Positions 1 through 10,600 of a DNA stretch of 64,000 nucleotides are shown piece after piece. Made by a program: the position numbers and the translations under genes. The stretch covers positions 3,141,001 to 3,205,000 of the forward strand of contig NZ_CP027668.1 of assembly GCF_003008515.1 (NCBI RefSeq), read 5' to 3'. The notes under the pieces are model-generated. The model saw nothing but the letters and a program-made list of their open reading frames with translations. It searched no databases and had not been told where the DNA came from. How positions within the stretch are numbered: position 1 is the stretch's first letter; each line of letters opens with the position of its first letter. The DNA comes from Phreatobacter cathodiphilus. GTDB taxonomy: Bacteria; Pseudomonadota; Alphaproteobacteria; Rhizobiales; Phreatobacteraceae.

Positions 1-575
1 ACGGTGTCGGCGATGGCCGGTTCGCGCGCCAGCGCGACCTCCAGCATCTCGAGCCGCAGCTCGTCACGGCTGTCGCTTTCCACCAGCCGATCGATGCGCG
101 GCAGGGCATCGGCGATGCGGCCGGCGCGCGCCTCGTCGAGGATGAGGATCGAAGGCTCCGACAGGGCCGAGGGCTGCGGCTGGTCGAGCCCGAGCTCGCG
201 ATAGGCGCCGGCGAAATCGCCCTTGCGGGCGAGGTGCTCGGCGCGCACCGGAACGATGCGCTCCTTGATGCCGTCCACCGTCGCCACCTTCGCCCAGGCC
301 TCGTAGCGCGCCATCCAGCGGTCACGGACCGCCGGATCCGGATCGCTCTGCAGGAAGGCCTCGAAGGCCGCCGTCGCCGCCCAGCCCTCCGGCTCGGCGG
401 AAGCCGCCTTGAGCGCGAGTTCGGCGGTGCAGGCGGGCACGGGAGCCGCGAGGCAGGCCGCCTCGTCCACGGTGACGTCGATGGCATGGGGCGCCTGTGC
501 CCGCACAGGCAGGGCGAGGATCAGCGTCGATGCGGCAACCGCCGAAATCAGGGCGTTTCGCAGGGAGAAGGTCAT
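1..575 (-). CDS. Secreted protein of unknown function (partial; C-terminus lies outside the window)
   Basis: An open frame runs leftwards from an ATG at 575 to the window edge with no stop, so only about 191 N-terminal residues are seen. It begins with a typical Sec signal peptide: basic start, a hydrophobic run through ILALPV, then an A-x-A site before residue 28. The mature part is helical and Ala/Glu/Arg-rich and reads like a repeat-type (TPR-like) periplasmic protein, with short stretches such as HLARKGDFAGAYREL. No catalytic motif is visible and I do not recognise the family. It is divergent from the DAHP synthase gene, with about 255 bases between the starts. Confidence 0.6.
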   Translation of the reverse strand, partial: MTFSLRNALISAVAASTLILALPVRAQAPHAIDVTVDEAACLAAPVPACTAELALKAASAEPEGWAATAAFEAFLQSDPDPAVRDRWMARYEAWAKVATVDGIKERIVPVRAEHLARKGDFAGAYRELGLDQPQPSALSEPSILILDEARAGRIADALPRIDRLVESDSRDELRLEMLEVALAREPAIADT

Positions 576-830
576 GTCGCGCCTCGTGTCAGGGCCGGAA
601 TCCGGGGTACAGCAGGCCGGGAACCAAAGCAACGCGCCAGGCCGTCGCGCAGTCTCAAAGCAATGTGGTGACGCGGCGCCCCGTGGCCGCGCCCGTTCGA
701 CCGGCTCGCCCCGGGGCCTCCGGTCGTGTATAAGCGCCGGTCCCTGCCCTTTTGCGGTCATGCTGCCGGGCGAGGGATCACTTTTCCGCGCGGAGCCGTT
801 TTCGCGCGGTTGGCCGAGAGGATGATAGTC

Positions 831-2216
831 ATGGGCGAGCGTTGGAGCCCGTCGAGCTGGCGGTCGAAACCGATTCTGCAGGTGCCGGTCTACAAGGACC
901 AGGCGGCTCTGTCGGAGGTCGAGAAGCGCCTGTCGGGCTTTCCGCCGCTCGTTTTTGCGGGTGAGGCGCGCAACCTCAAGAAGGCCCTCGCGAAAGTCGC
1001 AAAGGGCGAGGCCTTCCTGCTGCAGGGCGGCGATTGTGCCGAGAGCTTCGCCGAGCACGGCGCCGACAACATCCGCGACTTCTTCCGCGCCTTCCTGCAG
1101 ATGGCCGTGGTGATGACCTATGCCGGCGGCATGCCGGTGGTGAAGGTTGGCCGCGTCGCCGGCCAGTTCGCCAAGCCGCGCTCGGCCGACACCGAGACCA
1201 TCGACGGCGTGACGCTGCCCTCCTATCGCGGCGACATCATCAACGACATCACCTTCACGCCGGAGGCCCGCGAGCCGGATCCGATGCGCCAGGCCATGGC
1301 CTACCGCCAGTCGGCGGCGACGCTCAATCTGCTGCGCGCCTTCGCCTATGGCGGCTATGCCAATCTCGACAACGCGATGAAGTGGATGCTCGGCTTCGTC
1401 AAGGACACGCCGGCCAACGACAAGTACCGCCACCTGGCGGAGCGGATCGAGGAGGCCCTCGACTTCATGCGGGCCTGCGGCATCGACCCCGAGGCTCATC
1501 CGGAAATGCGCACCACGGAGCTCTATACGAGCCACGAGGCGCTGCTGCTCGGCTACGAGGAGGCGCTGACCCGCGTCGATTCCACGAGTGGCGACTGGTA
1601 CGCCACCTCCGGTCACATGCTGTGGATCGGCGACCGCACCCGCCAGCCGGACCATGCCCATGTCGAGTACTTCCGCGGCATCAAGAATCCCATCGCCTTC
1701 AAGTGCGGTCCGAGCCTCGACGCCGACGGCCTGCTGAAGCTCATCGACGTGCTGAACCCGGAGGACAAGGCCGGCCGCATCACGCTGATCTGCCGTTTCG
1801 GTGCCGACAAGGTGGAGAAGCACCTGCCCGCCCTGATCCGCGCCGTGGAGAAGGAGGGCCGGACGGTCGTCTGGTCCTGCGACCCCATGCATGGCAACAC
1901 GATCAAGGCCGCCAACGGCTACAAGACGCGCCCCTTCGACCTGGTCATGGGTGAGATCGAGCGCTTCTTCGCCATCCACGAGGCGGAGGGCACCTATGCC
2001 GGCGGCATCCACCTGGAGATGACCGGCAAGAACGTCACGGAGTGCACCGGCGGGCGGGCGGCCATCACCGACCTCGACCTGTCCGACCGCTACCACACCT
2101 ATTGCGACCCGCGGCTCAATGCCGAACAGGCGCTGGAGGTATCGTTCAAGGTGGCGGAAATGCTGAAGCGCCAGCGGCTCAACCGCGCCCCCGCAGTGCG
2201 CGAGGCCGCCGAGTAG
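831..2216 (+). CDS. aroG: Class II 3-deoxy-7-phosphoheptulonate (DAHP) synthase
   Basis: Catalyses condensation of phosphoenolpyruvate with erythrose 4-phosphate, the first step of the shikimate pathway, in the cytoplasm. The 461-residue length fits the plant/Mycobacterium-like class II family. Diagnostic stretches are [11 protein letters not shown] (residues 63-73, with the metal-binding Cys69) and KPRSADTE (115-122, PEP and phosphate contacts). The start at 831 gives [10 protein letters not shown], which matches how family members begin; the frame stays open upstream to about 726, but that extension looks unlike the family. A GAGAGG stretch lies about 10 bases upstream. It is monocistronic, closed by a strong hairpin at 2239-2275. 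Confidence 0.95.
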   Translation: MGERWSPSSWRSKPILQVPVYKDQAALSEVEKRLSGFPPLVFAGEARNLKKALAKVAKGEAFLLQGGDCAESFAEHGADNIRDFFRAFLQMAVVMTYAGGMPVVKVGRVAGQFAKPRSADTETIDGVTLPSYRGDIINDITFTPEAREPDPMRQAMAYRQSAATLNLLRAFAYGGYANLDNAMKWMLGFVKDTPANDKYRHLAERIEEALDFMRACGIDPEAHPEMRTTELYTSHEALLLGYEEALTRVDSTSGDWYATSGHMLWIGDRTRQPDHAHVEYFRGIKNPIAFKCGPSLDADGLLKLIDVLNPEDKAGRITLICRFGADKVEKHLPALIRAVEKEGRTVVWSCDPMHGNTIKAANGYKTRPFDLVMGEIERFFAIHEAEGTYAGGIHLEMTGKNVTECTGGRAAITDLDLSDRYHTYCDPRLNAEQALEVSFKVAEMLKRQRLNRAPAVREAAE

Positions 2217-2238
2217 GTGCAGCCTGCCACGCCCGACG

Positions 2239-2275
2239 AAAAAGGCCCGCTCCGGTCACCGGGGCGGGCCTTTTT
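2239..2275. terminator. Rho-independent terminator, probably bidirectional
   Basis: GC stem AAGGCCCGCTCCGG / CCGGGGCGGGCCTT around a TCA(C) loop, with A-rich sequence on the left and TTTTT on the right. It lies between the convergent DAHP synthase and outer-membrane protein genes and can serve both. Confidence 0.85.
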
Positions 2276-2293
2276 GCACGAGGGGACGGGGCC

Positions 2294-3157
2294 TCAGTAT
2301 TTGATGCCGACGCCGGCGCGCACCGCATGCAGGGTCACAGGCACGCCGCCCAGCGAGGGAATGCGCAGGTACTGATATTCGGCACGGGCGAAGATGTTGT
2401 TGGTGATCAGCGCCTCGACACCCGTGCCGAGCGCGAAGCCGAAGCCGATCACGCCGTTCGAGGTGCGGGTGGAGTTGACGACGTCACCATAGGCCTGGGT
2501 CCAGTCCACGGCATCCGTCGCGTCGGTGTCGATGCGCTCGTAGCCGGCCTGGTAGGAGACGGATGTGTTGCCGCGGGCGATGGCGAGACCGCCGGTCAGA
2601 TAGGGCATGACACGGCCATAGGCCCAGCCGGCGCGCAGGCGGGCGGTGAAGTAGTCGGTCAGGGTCGCCCGCACCGTCGTGCTCTGCGAGAAGGCGTCGG
2701 TGAAGCCGGTCTGGGTGTAGAGGACGGCGAAGGGCTGGGTCCAGGACCGCGAGCCGCCGCCGCCGCGGGCGACGCGGCTGTAATCGACCTCGAAGCCGAT
2801 CACCGCGTCCTCGAACTGCGCCTGATAGCCGGCGAAGACGCCGAACATCACGGGCGTGCCGCGCACCGGATCGACGTTGATGAATTCCGGCGCGGCAGTG
2901 CCGGAGGTGGGGTTGAGGTAGTAGAGACCGTTGAGCAGCCGCTCGGCCTCGCGCCGCGCCATGGCCTGGGTATCGGCCGTCATGCTGCCGATGCCGCCGT
3001 GAACGCCGCCGTAGACGCCCGTCCAGTTCGGCCCGGTGTCCTCGTAGGCGGGAAGCGACCCGCGCAGCGCCATGTCGGCGGCGCGGCCCGCGGCCGTCAT
3101 GGCCAGCGTCGCCGCCAGAACCGCCGCAGCCGTCGTGAGTGTCGAACGCGCCGTCAT
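2294..3157 (-). CDS. Omp25/Omp31-like outer-membrane beta-barrel protein
   Basis: A 287-residue predicted surface protein. The start at 3157 follows a GGGGAGG ribosome site and opens a signal peptide (MTARSTLTTAAAVLAATLAM) with a likely cut after AGRA. The mature part starts with GPNWTGVYGGVHGG, the usual opening of Rhizobiales Omp25/31-type barrels. It continues with alternating strands (IGFEVDYS, LRAGWAYGRVMPYLTGGLAIA, FARAEYQYLRI) and ends in GVGIKY, a terminal aromatic as in BAM substrates. Function is probably structural or porin-like; the substrate is unknown. It diverges from nadE and converges on the DAHP synthase gene. Confidence 0.8.
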   Translation of the reverse strand: MTARSTLTTAAAVLAATLAMTAAGRAADMALRGSLPAYEDTGPNWTGVYGGVHGGIGSMTADTQAMARREAERLLNGLYYLNPTSGTAAPEFINVDPVRGTPVMFGVFAGYQAQFEDAVIGFEVDYSRVARGGGGSRSWTQPFAVLYTQTGFTDAFSQSTTVRATLTDYFTARLRAGWAYGRVMPYLTGGLAIARGNTSVSYQAGYERIDTDATDAVDWTQAYGDVVNSTRTSNGVIGFGFALGTGVEALITNNIFARAEYQYLRIPSLGGVPVTLHAVRAGVGIKY

Positions 3158-3344
3158 GCCGGCCTCCCCAGTGAGCGCCGGCCGCCTGAAGCCGGTCTCG
3201 ATGGGAGCCATTCATGAATCATCAAGGTTACTGCCCGGTTAAGTGCAACCGCTTGCAACTGGATGCAGGACGAAACGCTCCGGCGCCGGCCGGCCCTGCC
3301 TCCGACGCATTGAGAACGCCCCGCCCGCGCGTTACATCTCGCTC

Positions 3345-5084
3345 ATGACACAGACGCCCTCCTCGCTGCTCATCGCCGTGGCCCAGCTCAACCCCGTCAT
3401 GGGGGACGTCGCGGGCAATCTCGCCAAGGCGCGGGCGGCGCGTGCCGACGCCGCGGCGGCGGGTGCCGACCTCCTCGTCTTCTCGGAGCTCTTCATCTCC
3501 GGCTATCCGCCGGAGGACCTGGTGCTGAAGCCGGCCTTCCAGGCGGCCTGCCGGCAGGCGACCGAAACACTGGCCCGCGACACTTCTGACGGCGGGCCGG
3601 CCGTGCTGATCACCACGCCTTGGGCCGAGGGTGGCCGTGTCTACAACGCTCTCGTCCATGCCGATGCCGGCCTCATCCAGGCCATCCGCTTCAAGGTGGA
3701 CCTGCCGAACTACTCCGTCTTCGACGAGAAGCGTGTCTTTGCCCCCGGCCCCCTCCCCGGCCCGGTCAACGTCCGCGGCATCCGCATCGGCGTCCCCATC
3801 TGCGAGGACATCTGGGGCGAGGAGGTGGTCGAGACCCTGTCGGAGACCGGCGCGGAGATGCTGATCGTGCCCAACGGCTCGCCCTATCGCGAGACCGTCT
3901 ATGACGAGCGCATGAGCACCATCGTCGCGCGCATCGGCGACAGCGGACTGCCGCTGCTCTACGTCAACCAGGTCGGCGGCCAGGACGAACTGGTGTTCGA
4001 CGGCGCCTCGCTCGCCGTCAACGCCGACCGGTCGCTGGCCATGCAGCTTCCCGCCTTCGCCGAGACCGTCGCCTTCGTACGCGCCACGAAGGAGGGCGGC
4101 ACCTGGCGCTTTTCCGGCCCGATCCACGGCCATGACGTCGGCGACGAGGCCAATTACGCAGCCTGCGTCCTCGGCCTGCGCGACTATGTGGAGAAGAACC
4201 GCTTTCCCGGCGTCGTCCTCGGCCTGTCCGGCGGCATCGATTCGGCCATCTGCGCCGCCATGGCCGTGGACGCCCTCGGTGCCGAGCGCGTCCATTGCGT
4301 CATGCTGCCCTACAGGTACACCTCGGAGGACTCGCTGAAGGACGCTTTCGACTGCGCAAAGGCCCTCGGCGTGCGCTACGACGTCGTCCCCATCGCCGCC
4401 GCGGTGGAGGGGCTGGAAGCGACGCTCGCGCCCCTCTTCAAGGGCACCAGCCGCGACATCACCGAAGAGAACCTGCAGAGCCGCGCCCGCGGCACCATCC
4501 TCATGTCCATCTCCAACAAGTTCGGCGCCATGGTGGTGACGACCGGCAACAAAAGCGAGATGTCGGTGGGCTATGCCACCATCTACGGCGACATGAACGG
4601 CGGCTACAACCCGGTGAAGGATCTCTACAAATCCGAGGTCTTCCGCCTCTCGGCCCTGCGCAACCGCTGGAAGCCGGCAGGTGCCCTCGGTCCCGACGGC
4701 GAGGTGATCCCGGTCAACATCATCGTCAAGCCGCCGACGGCGGAGCTGCGCGAGAACCAGAAAGACCAGGACTCGCTGCCGCCCTACGACATCCTGGACG
4801 CCATTCTGGAGCGGCTGGTGGAGCGCGAAGCCTCCGTCGCCTCCATCGTCGCCGAGGGCTATGACCTGGAGGTCGTCAAGAAGGTCGAGCGGCTGCTGAA
4901 CATCGCCGAATACAAGCGCCGGCAGGCGGCCCCCGGGGTGAAGGTCACGGCCCGCAATTTCGGCCGCGACCGGCGCTATCCCATCGTCAACCGCTTCCGC
5001 GATTCCGGTGAGCCGGTCCCTGCGCCCGACATGACCGTGCTCAACCCCACCGCCGTGCCGAAGCTGGACGTGGTGGACTTCTGA
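3345..5084 (+). CDS. nadE: Glutamine-dependent NAD+ synthase
   Basis: Makes NAD+ from nicotinic acid adenine dinucleotide using ammonia channelled from glutamine. Two domains are clear in 579 residues. The N-terminal carbon-nitrogen hydrolase domain (about 1-260) has its Glu48-Lys117-Cys153 triad in SELF, RFKVDLPNYSVFDEKR and VPICEDIWGEE. The C-terminal NAD synthase domain has the PP-loop SGGIDSA at 295-301. The start at 3345 gives the usual short lead into LLIAVAQLNPVMGD; the frame is open upstream to 3243 but that extension is not family-like. The next gene downstream is convergent, 6 bases after the stop. Confidence 0.95.
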   Translation: MTQTPSSLLIAVAQLNPVMGDVAGNLAKARAARADAAAAGADLLVFSELFISGYPPEDLVLKPAFQAACRQATETLARDTSDGGPAVLITTPWAEGGRVYNALVHADAGLIQAIRFKVDLPNYSVFDEKRVFAPGPLPGPVNVRGIRIGVPICEDIWGEEVVETLSETGAEMLIVPNGSPYRETVYDERMSTIVARIGDSGLPLLYVNQVGGQDELVFDGASLAVNADRSLAMQLPAFAETVAFVRATKEGGTWRFSGPIHGHDVGDEANYAACVLGLRDYVEKNRFPGVVLGLSGGIDSAICAAMAVDALGAERVHCVMLPYRYTSEDSLKDAFDCAKALGVRYDVVPIAAAVEGLEATLAPLFKGTSRDITEENLQSRARGTILMSISNKFGAMVVTTGNKSEMSVGYATIYGDMNGGYNPVKDLYKSEVFRLSALRNRWKPAGALGPDGEVIPVNIIVKPPTAELRENQKDQDSLPPYDILDAILERLVEREASVASIVAEGYDLEVVKKVERLLNIAEYKRRQAAPGVKVTARNFGRDRRYPIVNRFRDSGEPVPAPDMTVLNPTAVPKLDVVDF

Positions 5085-5090
5085 GCGCCC

Positions 5091-5897
5091 TTACCGGCCG
5101 AGCGTGAAGGAGTAGGTGACGCTGGAGCCGACCGTGAGTTGGTTGGCGCTGCCGCGTTGCGTGACCAGCGGTCCCGCCGCGGCACTGCCGGCCAGCCGAT
5201 CGTAGGCGGCAAAGCCGGTGACGGTCCAGCCCCCGTCGAACCGGTAGGCGACTTGCGCCACCGCGCCGTATTTCATCAGCCCGCCGTGCGCCTGGTAGGC
5301 GGCGAGCCCCGACGCGAGGCTCTCGGCCGCCGAGACCGAGAAATAGCGCGAGGCGTAGCGATCGCTGCCGAAGAAGGTCCGTGGACCGGCAGAGACGGTC
5401 CAGCGGGAATCGGGACGCCAGATGACGTCGGCTCCGGCATTGCCGACGAGCGCGGCATGGCCGCCGATACCGTGCCGCACCGCGGCGCGCAGGCGTAGCC
5501 ACTCGACGGGGAAGAGTTCGGCGAAGGCGCCCGCCTCGATGGTGAAGCCGACATCGGTGAGGCCGGCGAGCCGGCTGTCGTCGCCCGCCCGCCGCGCGCC
5601 CACGATGCTGGCGTTCGGTCCGGCGCGCAGCCAGCCGAGATCGATCAGGGCGGGCGCGATGCCGTCGTCGAAGGAGGAGAAGTGCTCCTTCGCCCCCGGC
5701 GCCCTGAGCGACAGCCGGGGCATGATCGTCGGCCCCAGTCGGCTCGATCCCATCCACAGCGGAACGGCGGAGACGGTGCCCCCGAGCGTCACCGTCCAGC
5801 CGCGGGCTGCTTCGGGGAGGCTCTGGGAGGCTGCGGGAAGCGTAGCGAGGCCGAGGGCTGCCGTGGCGGCGAGGATGCGGGCGATCATGAACAGCAT
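5091..5897 (-). CDS. MipA/OmpV-family outer-membrane protein
   Basis: A 268-residue protein with a signal peptide ([18 protein letters not shown], cut near ASQS) and the MipA/OmpV pattern. [27 protein letters not shown] is split here by the usual strand-turn-strand layout; it is followed by a Gly/aromatic-rich barrel, with the C-terminus [11 protein letters not shown]. In E. coli MipA is a scaffold between murein transglycosylase and synthase; family members in other bacteria are mostly uncharacterised. A second ATG at 5888 could be the start; neither has a convincing ribosome site. It is convergent with nadE. Confidence 0.75.
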   Translation of the reverse strand: MLFMIARILAATAALGLATLPAASQSLPEAARGWTVTLGGTVSAVPLWMGSSRLGPTIMPRLSLRAPGAKEHFSSFDDGIAPALIDLGWLRAGPNASIVGARRAGDDSRLAGLTDVGFTIEAGAFAELFPVEWLRLRAAVRHGIGGHAALVGNAGADVIWRPDSRWTVSAGPRTFFGSDRYASRYFSVSAAESLASGLAAYQAHGGLMKYGAVAQVAYRFDGGWTVTGFAAYDRLAGSAAAGPLVTQRGSANQLTVGSSVTYSFTLGR

Positions 5898-6061
5898 GCG
5901 TCTGGAGAGGAGTGATGCGAAGGTATCGGAATGCGGTTAACAGATCCGCTCGCGCCGGCTTTGGCGCGTCCCCTCACCTGCGCATGGCAACCGAGGCTGG
6001 ACCTCGCTCGGCGGGCGGGCTACTGCGACGTCATGGAAGACCAGACCCAGGGCCTCTCGCC

Positions 6062-6763
6062 ATGACCGATCCCGAAGCCCTCAAGCGCGACGCCGCCGCC
6101 CGGGCCCTCACCTATGTCGAGAACGGCATGCGCCTCGGCCTCGGCACCGGCTCGACGGCCAAGCACTTCGTCGATCTGCTGGCCGAGCGGGTGAAGGAGG
6201 GGCTGAAGGTGGTCGGCGTGCCGACCTCCGAGGTGACCCGCGCCCAGGCCGAGCGCCTCGGCGTGCCGCTGACCACCCTCGACGAGACGCCGGAGCTCGA
6301 CATCACCATCGATGGCGCCGACGAGATCGACCCGGCCCTCAACCTCATCAAGGGCGGCGGCGGGGCGCTGCTGCGCGAGAAGATCGTCGCCGCGGCCTCC
6401 GGGCGGATGATCGTCATCGCCGATGCCTCCAAGCGCGTCGAGGCGCTGGGCCGCTTTCCCCTGCCCATCGAGGTCAACGCCTTCGGCCTCGGCGCCACGG
6501 AGCGCGCCGTCGCCCGCGTGCTCGAAGCGGCGGGCTGCCCCGCCCCCCTCTCCCTGCGCCGCAAGGCCGACGGCCATGTTTTCGTCACGGACGGCGGTCA
6601 CATGATCCTCGATGCGGCCTGCGCGCGGATTCCCGATCCTCCAACGCTCGGCTCCCGCCTTCACTCCGTGCCCGGTGTGGTCGAGCACGGCCTGTTCATT
6701 GGTCTGGCGTCTCTCGCGATCATCGCTTCCCCTGGCGGCGCAGAGGTCGTAGGACGTGTCTGA
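6062..6763 (+). CDS. rpiA: Ribose-5-phosphate isomerase A
   Basis: Interconverts ribose 5-phosphate and ribulose 5-phosphate in the pentose phosphate pathway. The 233 residues carry the RpiA signatures [35 protein letters not shown] (split motif with the catalytic Asp and Lys residues) and [16 protein letters not shown]. The ATG at 6062 opens [16 protein letters not shown], the normal family N-terminus. The frame is open back to GTG 5912 / ATG 5915, which follow a strong GGAGAGG, but the extra 49 residues resemble no known RpiA. A secreted DUF2059 protein follows 55 bases downstream. Confidence 0.93.
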   Translation: MTDPEALKRDAAARALTYVENGMRLGLGTGSTAKHFVDLLAERVKEGLKVVGVPTSEVTRAQAERLGVPLTTLDETPELDITIDGADEIDPALNLIKGGGGALLREKIVAAASGRMIVIADASKRVEALGRFPLPIEVNAFGLGATERAVARVLEAAGCPAPLSLRRKADGHVFVTDGGHMILDAACARIPDPPTLGSRLHSVPGVVEHGLFIGLASLAIIASPGGAEVVGRV

Positions 6764-6818
6764 CAAGCGAGCCGTCTCCGTCAGGCGCGGCCCCAAGACT
6801 TCCCGAGGAGTGATCCCG

Positions 6819-7370
6819 ATGTTCGCCCGTTCGTTCGCAGCAGCCCTCGCGGCCAGCGCCCTGATCGCCACCGCCGCAACGGCGCAGACCCAGCGGCCGC
6901 CGGCTCCCCTCGCCCAGGCCGCTCCCCAGGCGCCCGCCGCGGCCCCCATGCCGCCGGCCGATCAGGTCGCCCTCGCCCGCCAGGTCGTCGAACTCTCCGG
7001 CGCCTCGTCCTCCTTCGAGAACGTGATTCCGGCCTTCGTCGAGCAGGCGAAGTCGCTGTTCCTGCCGACCAATCCCGACCTCGGCCGCCAGTTCAACGAG
7101 GTCGGCGACCAGCTCAAGGCCGAGTTCCAGCCGCGCGTGAACGAGCTGATCCAGGGCATCGCCGTCGCCTATGCCCAGCGCTTCACGATGGAGGAGCTCC
7201 GCCGCATCCAGGCCTTCTACCAGTCCGCCGACGGCCAGAAGCTGGTGCGCACCATCCCCTCCATCATGGAGGAGACCTTCGGCCGCTCGCAGCAGTGGAG
7301 CCAGGTCGTCACCCGCGACATCGTCGCCCGCTTCCGCGAAGAATTCGCCAAGCGCGGCATCCGCCTCTGA
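6819..7370 (+). CDS. Secreted DUF2059 protein
   Basis: 183 residues, start chosen at 6819 because CGAGGAG lies 8 bases upstream and a clean signal peptide follows (MFARSFAAALAASALIATAA, cut after ATAQ). A Pro/Ala/Gln linker (about 25-50) leads to a helical domain with the DUF2059 feature FTMEELRRIQAFYQSADGQKLV, where the family has FT..EL..i..FY.sp.Gqk. Function is unknown; the family is periplasmic. It probably shares a transcript with rpiA and ends at the hairpin at 7404-7433. Confidence 0.75.
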   Translation: MFARSFAAALAASALIATAATAQTQRPPAPLAQAAPQAPAAAPMPPADQVALARQVVELSGASSSFENVIPAFVEQAKSLFLPTNPDLGRQFNEVGDQLKAEFQPRVNELIQGIAVAYAQRFTMEELRRIQAFYQSADGQKLVRTIPSIMEETFGRSQQWSQVVTRDIVARFREEFAKRGIRL

Positions 7371-7403
7371 GCGGCAGGCCGGCTCCCGGTCCCACGTCAT
7401 GCG

Positions 7404-7433
7404 AAACGCGTCGGCCCCGGCCGGCGCGTTTTT
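7404..7433 (+). terminator. Rho-independent terminator after the DUF2059 gene
   Basis: Stem AACGCGTCGGCC / GGCCGGCGCGTT (one G-T wobble) followed by TTT. It lies between the DUF2059 gene and the convergent tctA. Confidence 0.8.
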
Positions 7434-7446
7434 CGTTGGGGCCGGG

Positions 7447-8952
7447 TCAGTCCTCGTCGGCCTTCATGCGCCAGCCGAGGCGTGACCAGAGCAGCGGCCC
7501 GAACAGGGCGATGACCGCAACCGCGAGGAGGCTCGCCGCGATCGGGCTCTGCAGCAGCACCATCGGATCGCCTCCCGCGATCTGCAGCGCCCGCCGGAGC
7601 TGCGTTTCCGCCATGGGGCCGAGGATCATGCCGACCACCACCGGCGCGATCGGATAGTCGAACCGTCGCATGCCGAAGGCGAGAAGGCCGAGGACCAGCA
7701 CCAGCGTCAGTTCCACCAGCGATCCCTTGGCGGCCAACACGCCCACCGCGGCGAAGACCAGGATGCCGCCGTAGAGCCAGGGCCGCGGGATCGACAACAG
7801 CTTCACCCACAGCCCGACCAGCGGCAGGTTGAGGACGATCAGCATGGCGTTGGCGATGAACAGCGAGGCGATCAGTCCCCACACCACGTCGGCCGAGGTG
7901 ACGAAGAGCAGCGGCCCCGGCTGGAGATTGTACTGCTGAAACCCCGCCAGCATGATCGCCGCCGTCGCCGACGTGGGAATGCCAAGGGTGAGCAGCGGCA
8001 CCAGCGTGCCGGCGGCGGAGGCGTTGTTCGCCGCCTCGGGCCCGGCGACGCCCTCGATGGCGCCGTGGCCGAACTCTTGCCGGTGCTTCGACAGCCGCTT
8101 CTCCGTCGCATAGGACAAGAAGGTCGGCACCTCCGCCCCGCCCGCCGGCAGCGCGCCGATGGGAAAGCCGAAGGCGGTGCCGCGCAGCCAAGGCATCCAC
8201 GAGCGCTTCCAGTCCTCCTTCGTCATCCACAGGGACCCGCGGATCGCCTCGACATGGCCTTCCGCCGCCGCGCCCTTCTGCGAGGCGACCGCCATGGCCT
8301 CGCCGACGGCGAACATGGCGACCGCCACGGTCGTGACCTCGAGCCCGTCCAGGAGGTCGGGGATGCCGAAGGCAAGCCGCGCCTGGCCGGTCAGCTTGTC
8401 GATGCCGACGAGGCCGAGCGCGAGTCCGACCGCGAGCGACGTGAGGCCCCTCAGGCGCGACGAGCCGAAGGTCGCCGAGACCGTGACGAAGGCCACCAGC
8501 ATCAGCGCGAAATAGTCCTCCGGACCGAAGGCGATGGCGACCTCGGCGAGATAGGGCGCGAAGACCGTGAGCAGGGCGGTGGCGATCGTCCCCGCAACGA
8601 AGGAGCCGATGGCGGCGGTGGCGAGCGCCGGGCCGCCGCGGCCGGCCTTCGCCATCCTGTTGCCCTCCAGCGCCGTGACGATCGAGGCGCTCTCCCCCGG
8701 CGTGTTGAGCAGGATGGAGGTGGTCGATCCGCCATACATCCCGCCGTAGTAGATGCCGGCGAACATGATGAGCGAGCCCGCCGGGTCCATCTTGAAGGTG
8801 ATCGGCAGCAGCAGCGCCACCGTCATGGCGGGGCCGATGCCGGGCAGAACGCCCACGGCCGTGCCGAGGATGACCCCGATCAGCGCGAAGAGAAGGTTCA
8901 TCGGCTGGACGGCGATGGCGAGGCCGTTGCCGAGGAGGCCCAGGGTTTCCAT
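7447..8952 (-). CDS. tctA: Tripartite tricarboxylate transporter, large permease (TctA)
   Basis: The 501-residue, about 12-helix membrane subunit of a TTT-family uptake system. It carries the family signature near the N-terminus: [20 protein letters not shown], then [22 protein letters not shown]. The C-terminal half contains the duplicated counterpart ([21 protein letters not shown]). It is the last gene of the minus-strand tctC-tctB-tctA operon, 5 bases after tctB. Substrates of the family are citrate, tartrate or other carboxylates; this one cannot be assigned. Confidence 0.93.
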   Translation of the reverse strand: METLGLLGNGLAIAVQPMNLLFALIGVILGTAVGVLPGIGPAMTVALLLPITFKMDPAGSLIMFAGIYYGGMYGGSTTSILLNTPGESASIVTALEGNRMAKAGRGGPALATAAIGSFVAGTIATALLTVFAPYLAEVAIAFGPEDYFALMLVAFVTVSATFGSSRLRGLTSLAVGLALGLVGIDKLTGQARLAFGIPDLLDGLEVTTVAVAMFAVGEAMAVASQKGAAAEGHVEAIRGSLWMTKEDWKRSWMPWLRGTAFGFPIGALPAGGAEVPTFLSYATEKRLSKHRQEFGHGAIEGVAGPEAANNASAAGTLVPLLTLGIPTSATAAIMLAGFQQYNLQPGPLLFVTSADVVWGLIASLFIANAMLIVLNLPLVGLWVKLLSIPRPWLYGGILVFAAVGVLAAKGSLVELTLVLVLGLLAFGMRRFDYPIAPVVVGMILGPMAETQLRRALQIAGGDPMVLLQSPIAASLLAVAVIALFGPLLWSRLGWRMKADED

Positions 8953-8957
8953 GCCGG

Positions 8958-9431
8958 TCAGATCCAGCTTTCGGTGAGGCCCGAGGGCAGGGTGAGGCCG
9001 AGAAGGCGCACGAAGAAGAGATAGACGACGAGGCCCATCGCCGCGCCGATGGCGAGATCGGCCGCCGGACGGCGCGAACCGAAGGCGCGGGCGGTCGCGG
9101 CGAAGAGGATGGCGCAGGCGGGGACGAAGCCGGCGGTGCGGATGAGCAGGATCATCACCGCGAGCCCACCCGCGATCCAGGCGACCGCCGTCCAGTCCGC
9201 TTCCTCGCGCGGCGGCGCCGCGCCGCGGAGCCCGGCGAGGATCGTCAGAACCCCGAACAGCATGAGGAGCCCTCCGACCAGGAAGGGCATCATCTGTGGC
9301 CCGAGGGTCTGGTTGCCGAAGCTGGCGCGCAGGGCCCAGGACTGCCAGACGACGACGCCGGCGACCGCCATGAGACCGAGGCCGACGGCGACGACCGGGC
9401 GGTCGACGGCGGACCTGTTTTCCGGCGTCAT
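8958..9431 (-). CDS. tctB: Tripartite tricarboxylate transporter, small permease (TctB)
   Basis: 157 residues with four predicted transmembrane helices ([73 protein letters not shown]), as in TctB. The family is weakly conserved, so the call rests on this topology and on its place between tctC and tctA. Its ATG overlaps the tctC stop (ATGA), which implies translational coupling. Confidence 0.88.
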   Translation of the reverse strand: MTPENRSAVDRPVVAVGLGLMAVAGVVVWQSWALRASFGNQTLGPQMMPFLVGGLLMLFGVLTILAGLRGAAPPREEADWTAVAWIAGGLAVMILLIRTAGFVPACAILFAATARAFGSRRPAADLAIGAAMGLVVYLFFVRLLGLTLPSGLTESWI

Positions 9432-10405
9432 GCGCCCACCAGACCGAGCTGGCGCAGCACGCCCGAGACCCGGGCGATCTCCTCCTTCAGGAAGCCCTCG
9501 AAGGCCTCCCCGGCGAGATAGGTGTCCTGCCAGCCCTTGGCGGCGAGCTGGTCGGCCCAGGCCTTTGACTTCGCCATCTTCTCCACGACTTCGGCGAGGC
9601 CCGCCCGCTGCGCCGCGCTGATGCCGGGTGCGGCGAAGACGCTGCGCCAGTTCTGCAGTTCCAGTTTGAAGCCCTGCTCGGCGAGGGTCGGCCCCGGCAG
9701 GCCCACAGTGCCCTGCGGCGCGGTGAGGCCGATCCAGCGCATGCGGCGGCCCTTGACGTGCTGCTCGAACTCGCTGCCGCCGCCGACCCCGACGGTGACG
9801 CGGCCCGAGAGGATGGCGGCCAGCGCCTCGCCGCCGCCGGAATGGGCGATGTAGTTCACCTTGGAGCCGTCGGCGCCCGCGAGCCCGGCGAACATCGCCG
9901 CCGTAATGTGGTCGACGCCGCCGGCGGATCCGCCGCCCCAACTGACCTTGCCGACGTCCGCCTTCAGGGCGGCGGCGAGGTCCTGCACCGACTTGATCGG
10001 CGAGTTCTGCGCCACGACCAGAGCCTGCCATTCGCCCGTGAGGCGCGCGATCGGCGTCACCGCGTCGAGCGTCACGGGCGCCTTGTTCATCAGGATGGCG
10101 CCGACCATCACGAAGCCCGAGACCATCAGCGCCGTCGGGTCGCCACGCGCGCCGTTGACGAACTGGGCGATGCCGATGGTCCCGCCGGCGCCGGCGACGT
10201 TGGTCACCTGGGCGGAGCGGACGATGCGCTCCGACGTCAGCACCCCCTGCATGACGCGCGCCGTCTGGTCCCAGCCGCCGCCGGGTGCGGCGGGCGCCAT
10301 GATCTTCACCTCGCCCGGCGCCTGGGCCCGGGCCGATCCGCCGGCGGCGGTGGCGAGAATGGCGGTGCCGAGGGCGACGGCCTCGCGCCGGGTCAATGCG
10401 GTCAT
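9428..10405 (-). CDS. tctC: Tripartite tricarboxylate transporter substrate-binding protein (TctC/Bug)
   Basis: Periplasmic binding protein of the TTT system, 325 residues. The start at 10405 follows GGGAGG by 7 bases. The signal sequence carries a twin-arginine-like [10 protein letters not shown] before a hydrophobic stretch and ARAQ, so export may be by Tat. Bug motifs are present: [30 protein letters not shown] and GLTAPQGT. It is first in the operon with tctB and tctA, hence the cognate receptor. It is divergent from gor with roughly 195 bases between starts. Confidence 0.9.
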   Translation of the reverse strand: MTALTRREAVALGTAILATAAGGSARAQAPGEVKIMAPAAPGGGWDQTARVMQGVLTSERIVRSAQVTNVAGAGGTIGIAQFVNGARGDPTALMVSGFVMVGAILMNKAPVTLDAVTPIARLTGEWQALVVAQNSPIKSVQDLAAALKADVGKVSWGGGSAGGVDHITAAMFAGLAGADGSKVNYIAHSGGGEALAAILSGRVTVGVGGGSEFEQHVKGRRMRWIGLTAPQGTVGLPGPTLAEQGFKLELQNWRSVFAAPGISAAQRAGLAEVVEKMAKSKAWADQLAAKGWQDTYLAGEAFEGFLKEEIARVSGVLRQLGLVGA

Positions 10406-10600
10406 GGTCGTCCTCCCGAGACGTTGCGCCGACTGTCGCATTGCGGCGGCACGGCCGCCATAGCGAGGACTGCGGATGCCACCTCCGAGCGGCGGTCGGC
10501 CACCTCGCGGATTTGTGTGCCGGGACGCCTGTGATAAGCGCTAGCGGCAACCCATCTCGACGGCGCGCGCGCCGCCGGACAGCAGCCAGGGATGATCGCC

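Noticed and set aside
5912-6061. N-terminal extension of RpiA from GTG 5912 / ATG 5915, behind a strong GGAGAGG
   Set aside because: The added 49 residues are Arg/Gly-rich and unlike any RpiA, whereas ATG 6062 gives the normal N-terminus. The GGAGAGG remains unexplained and may be chance.
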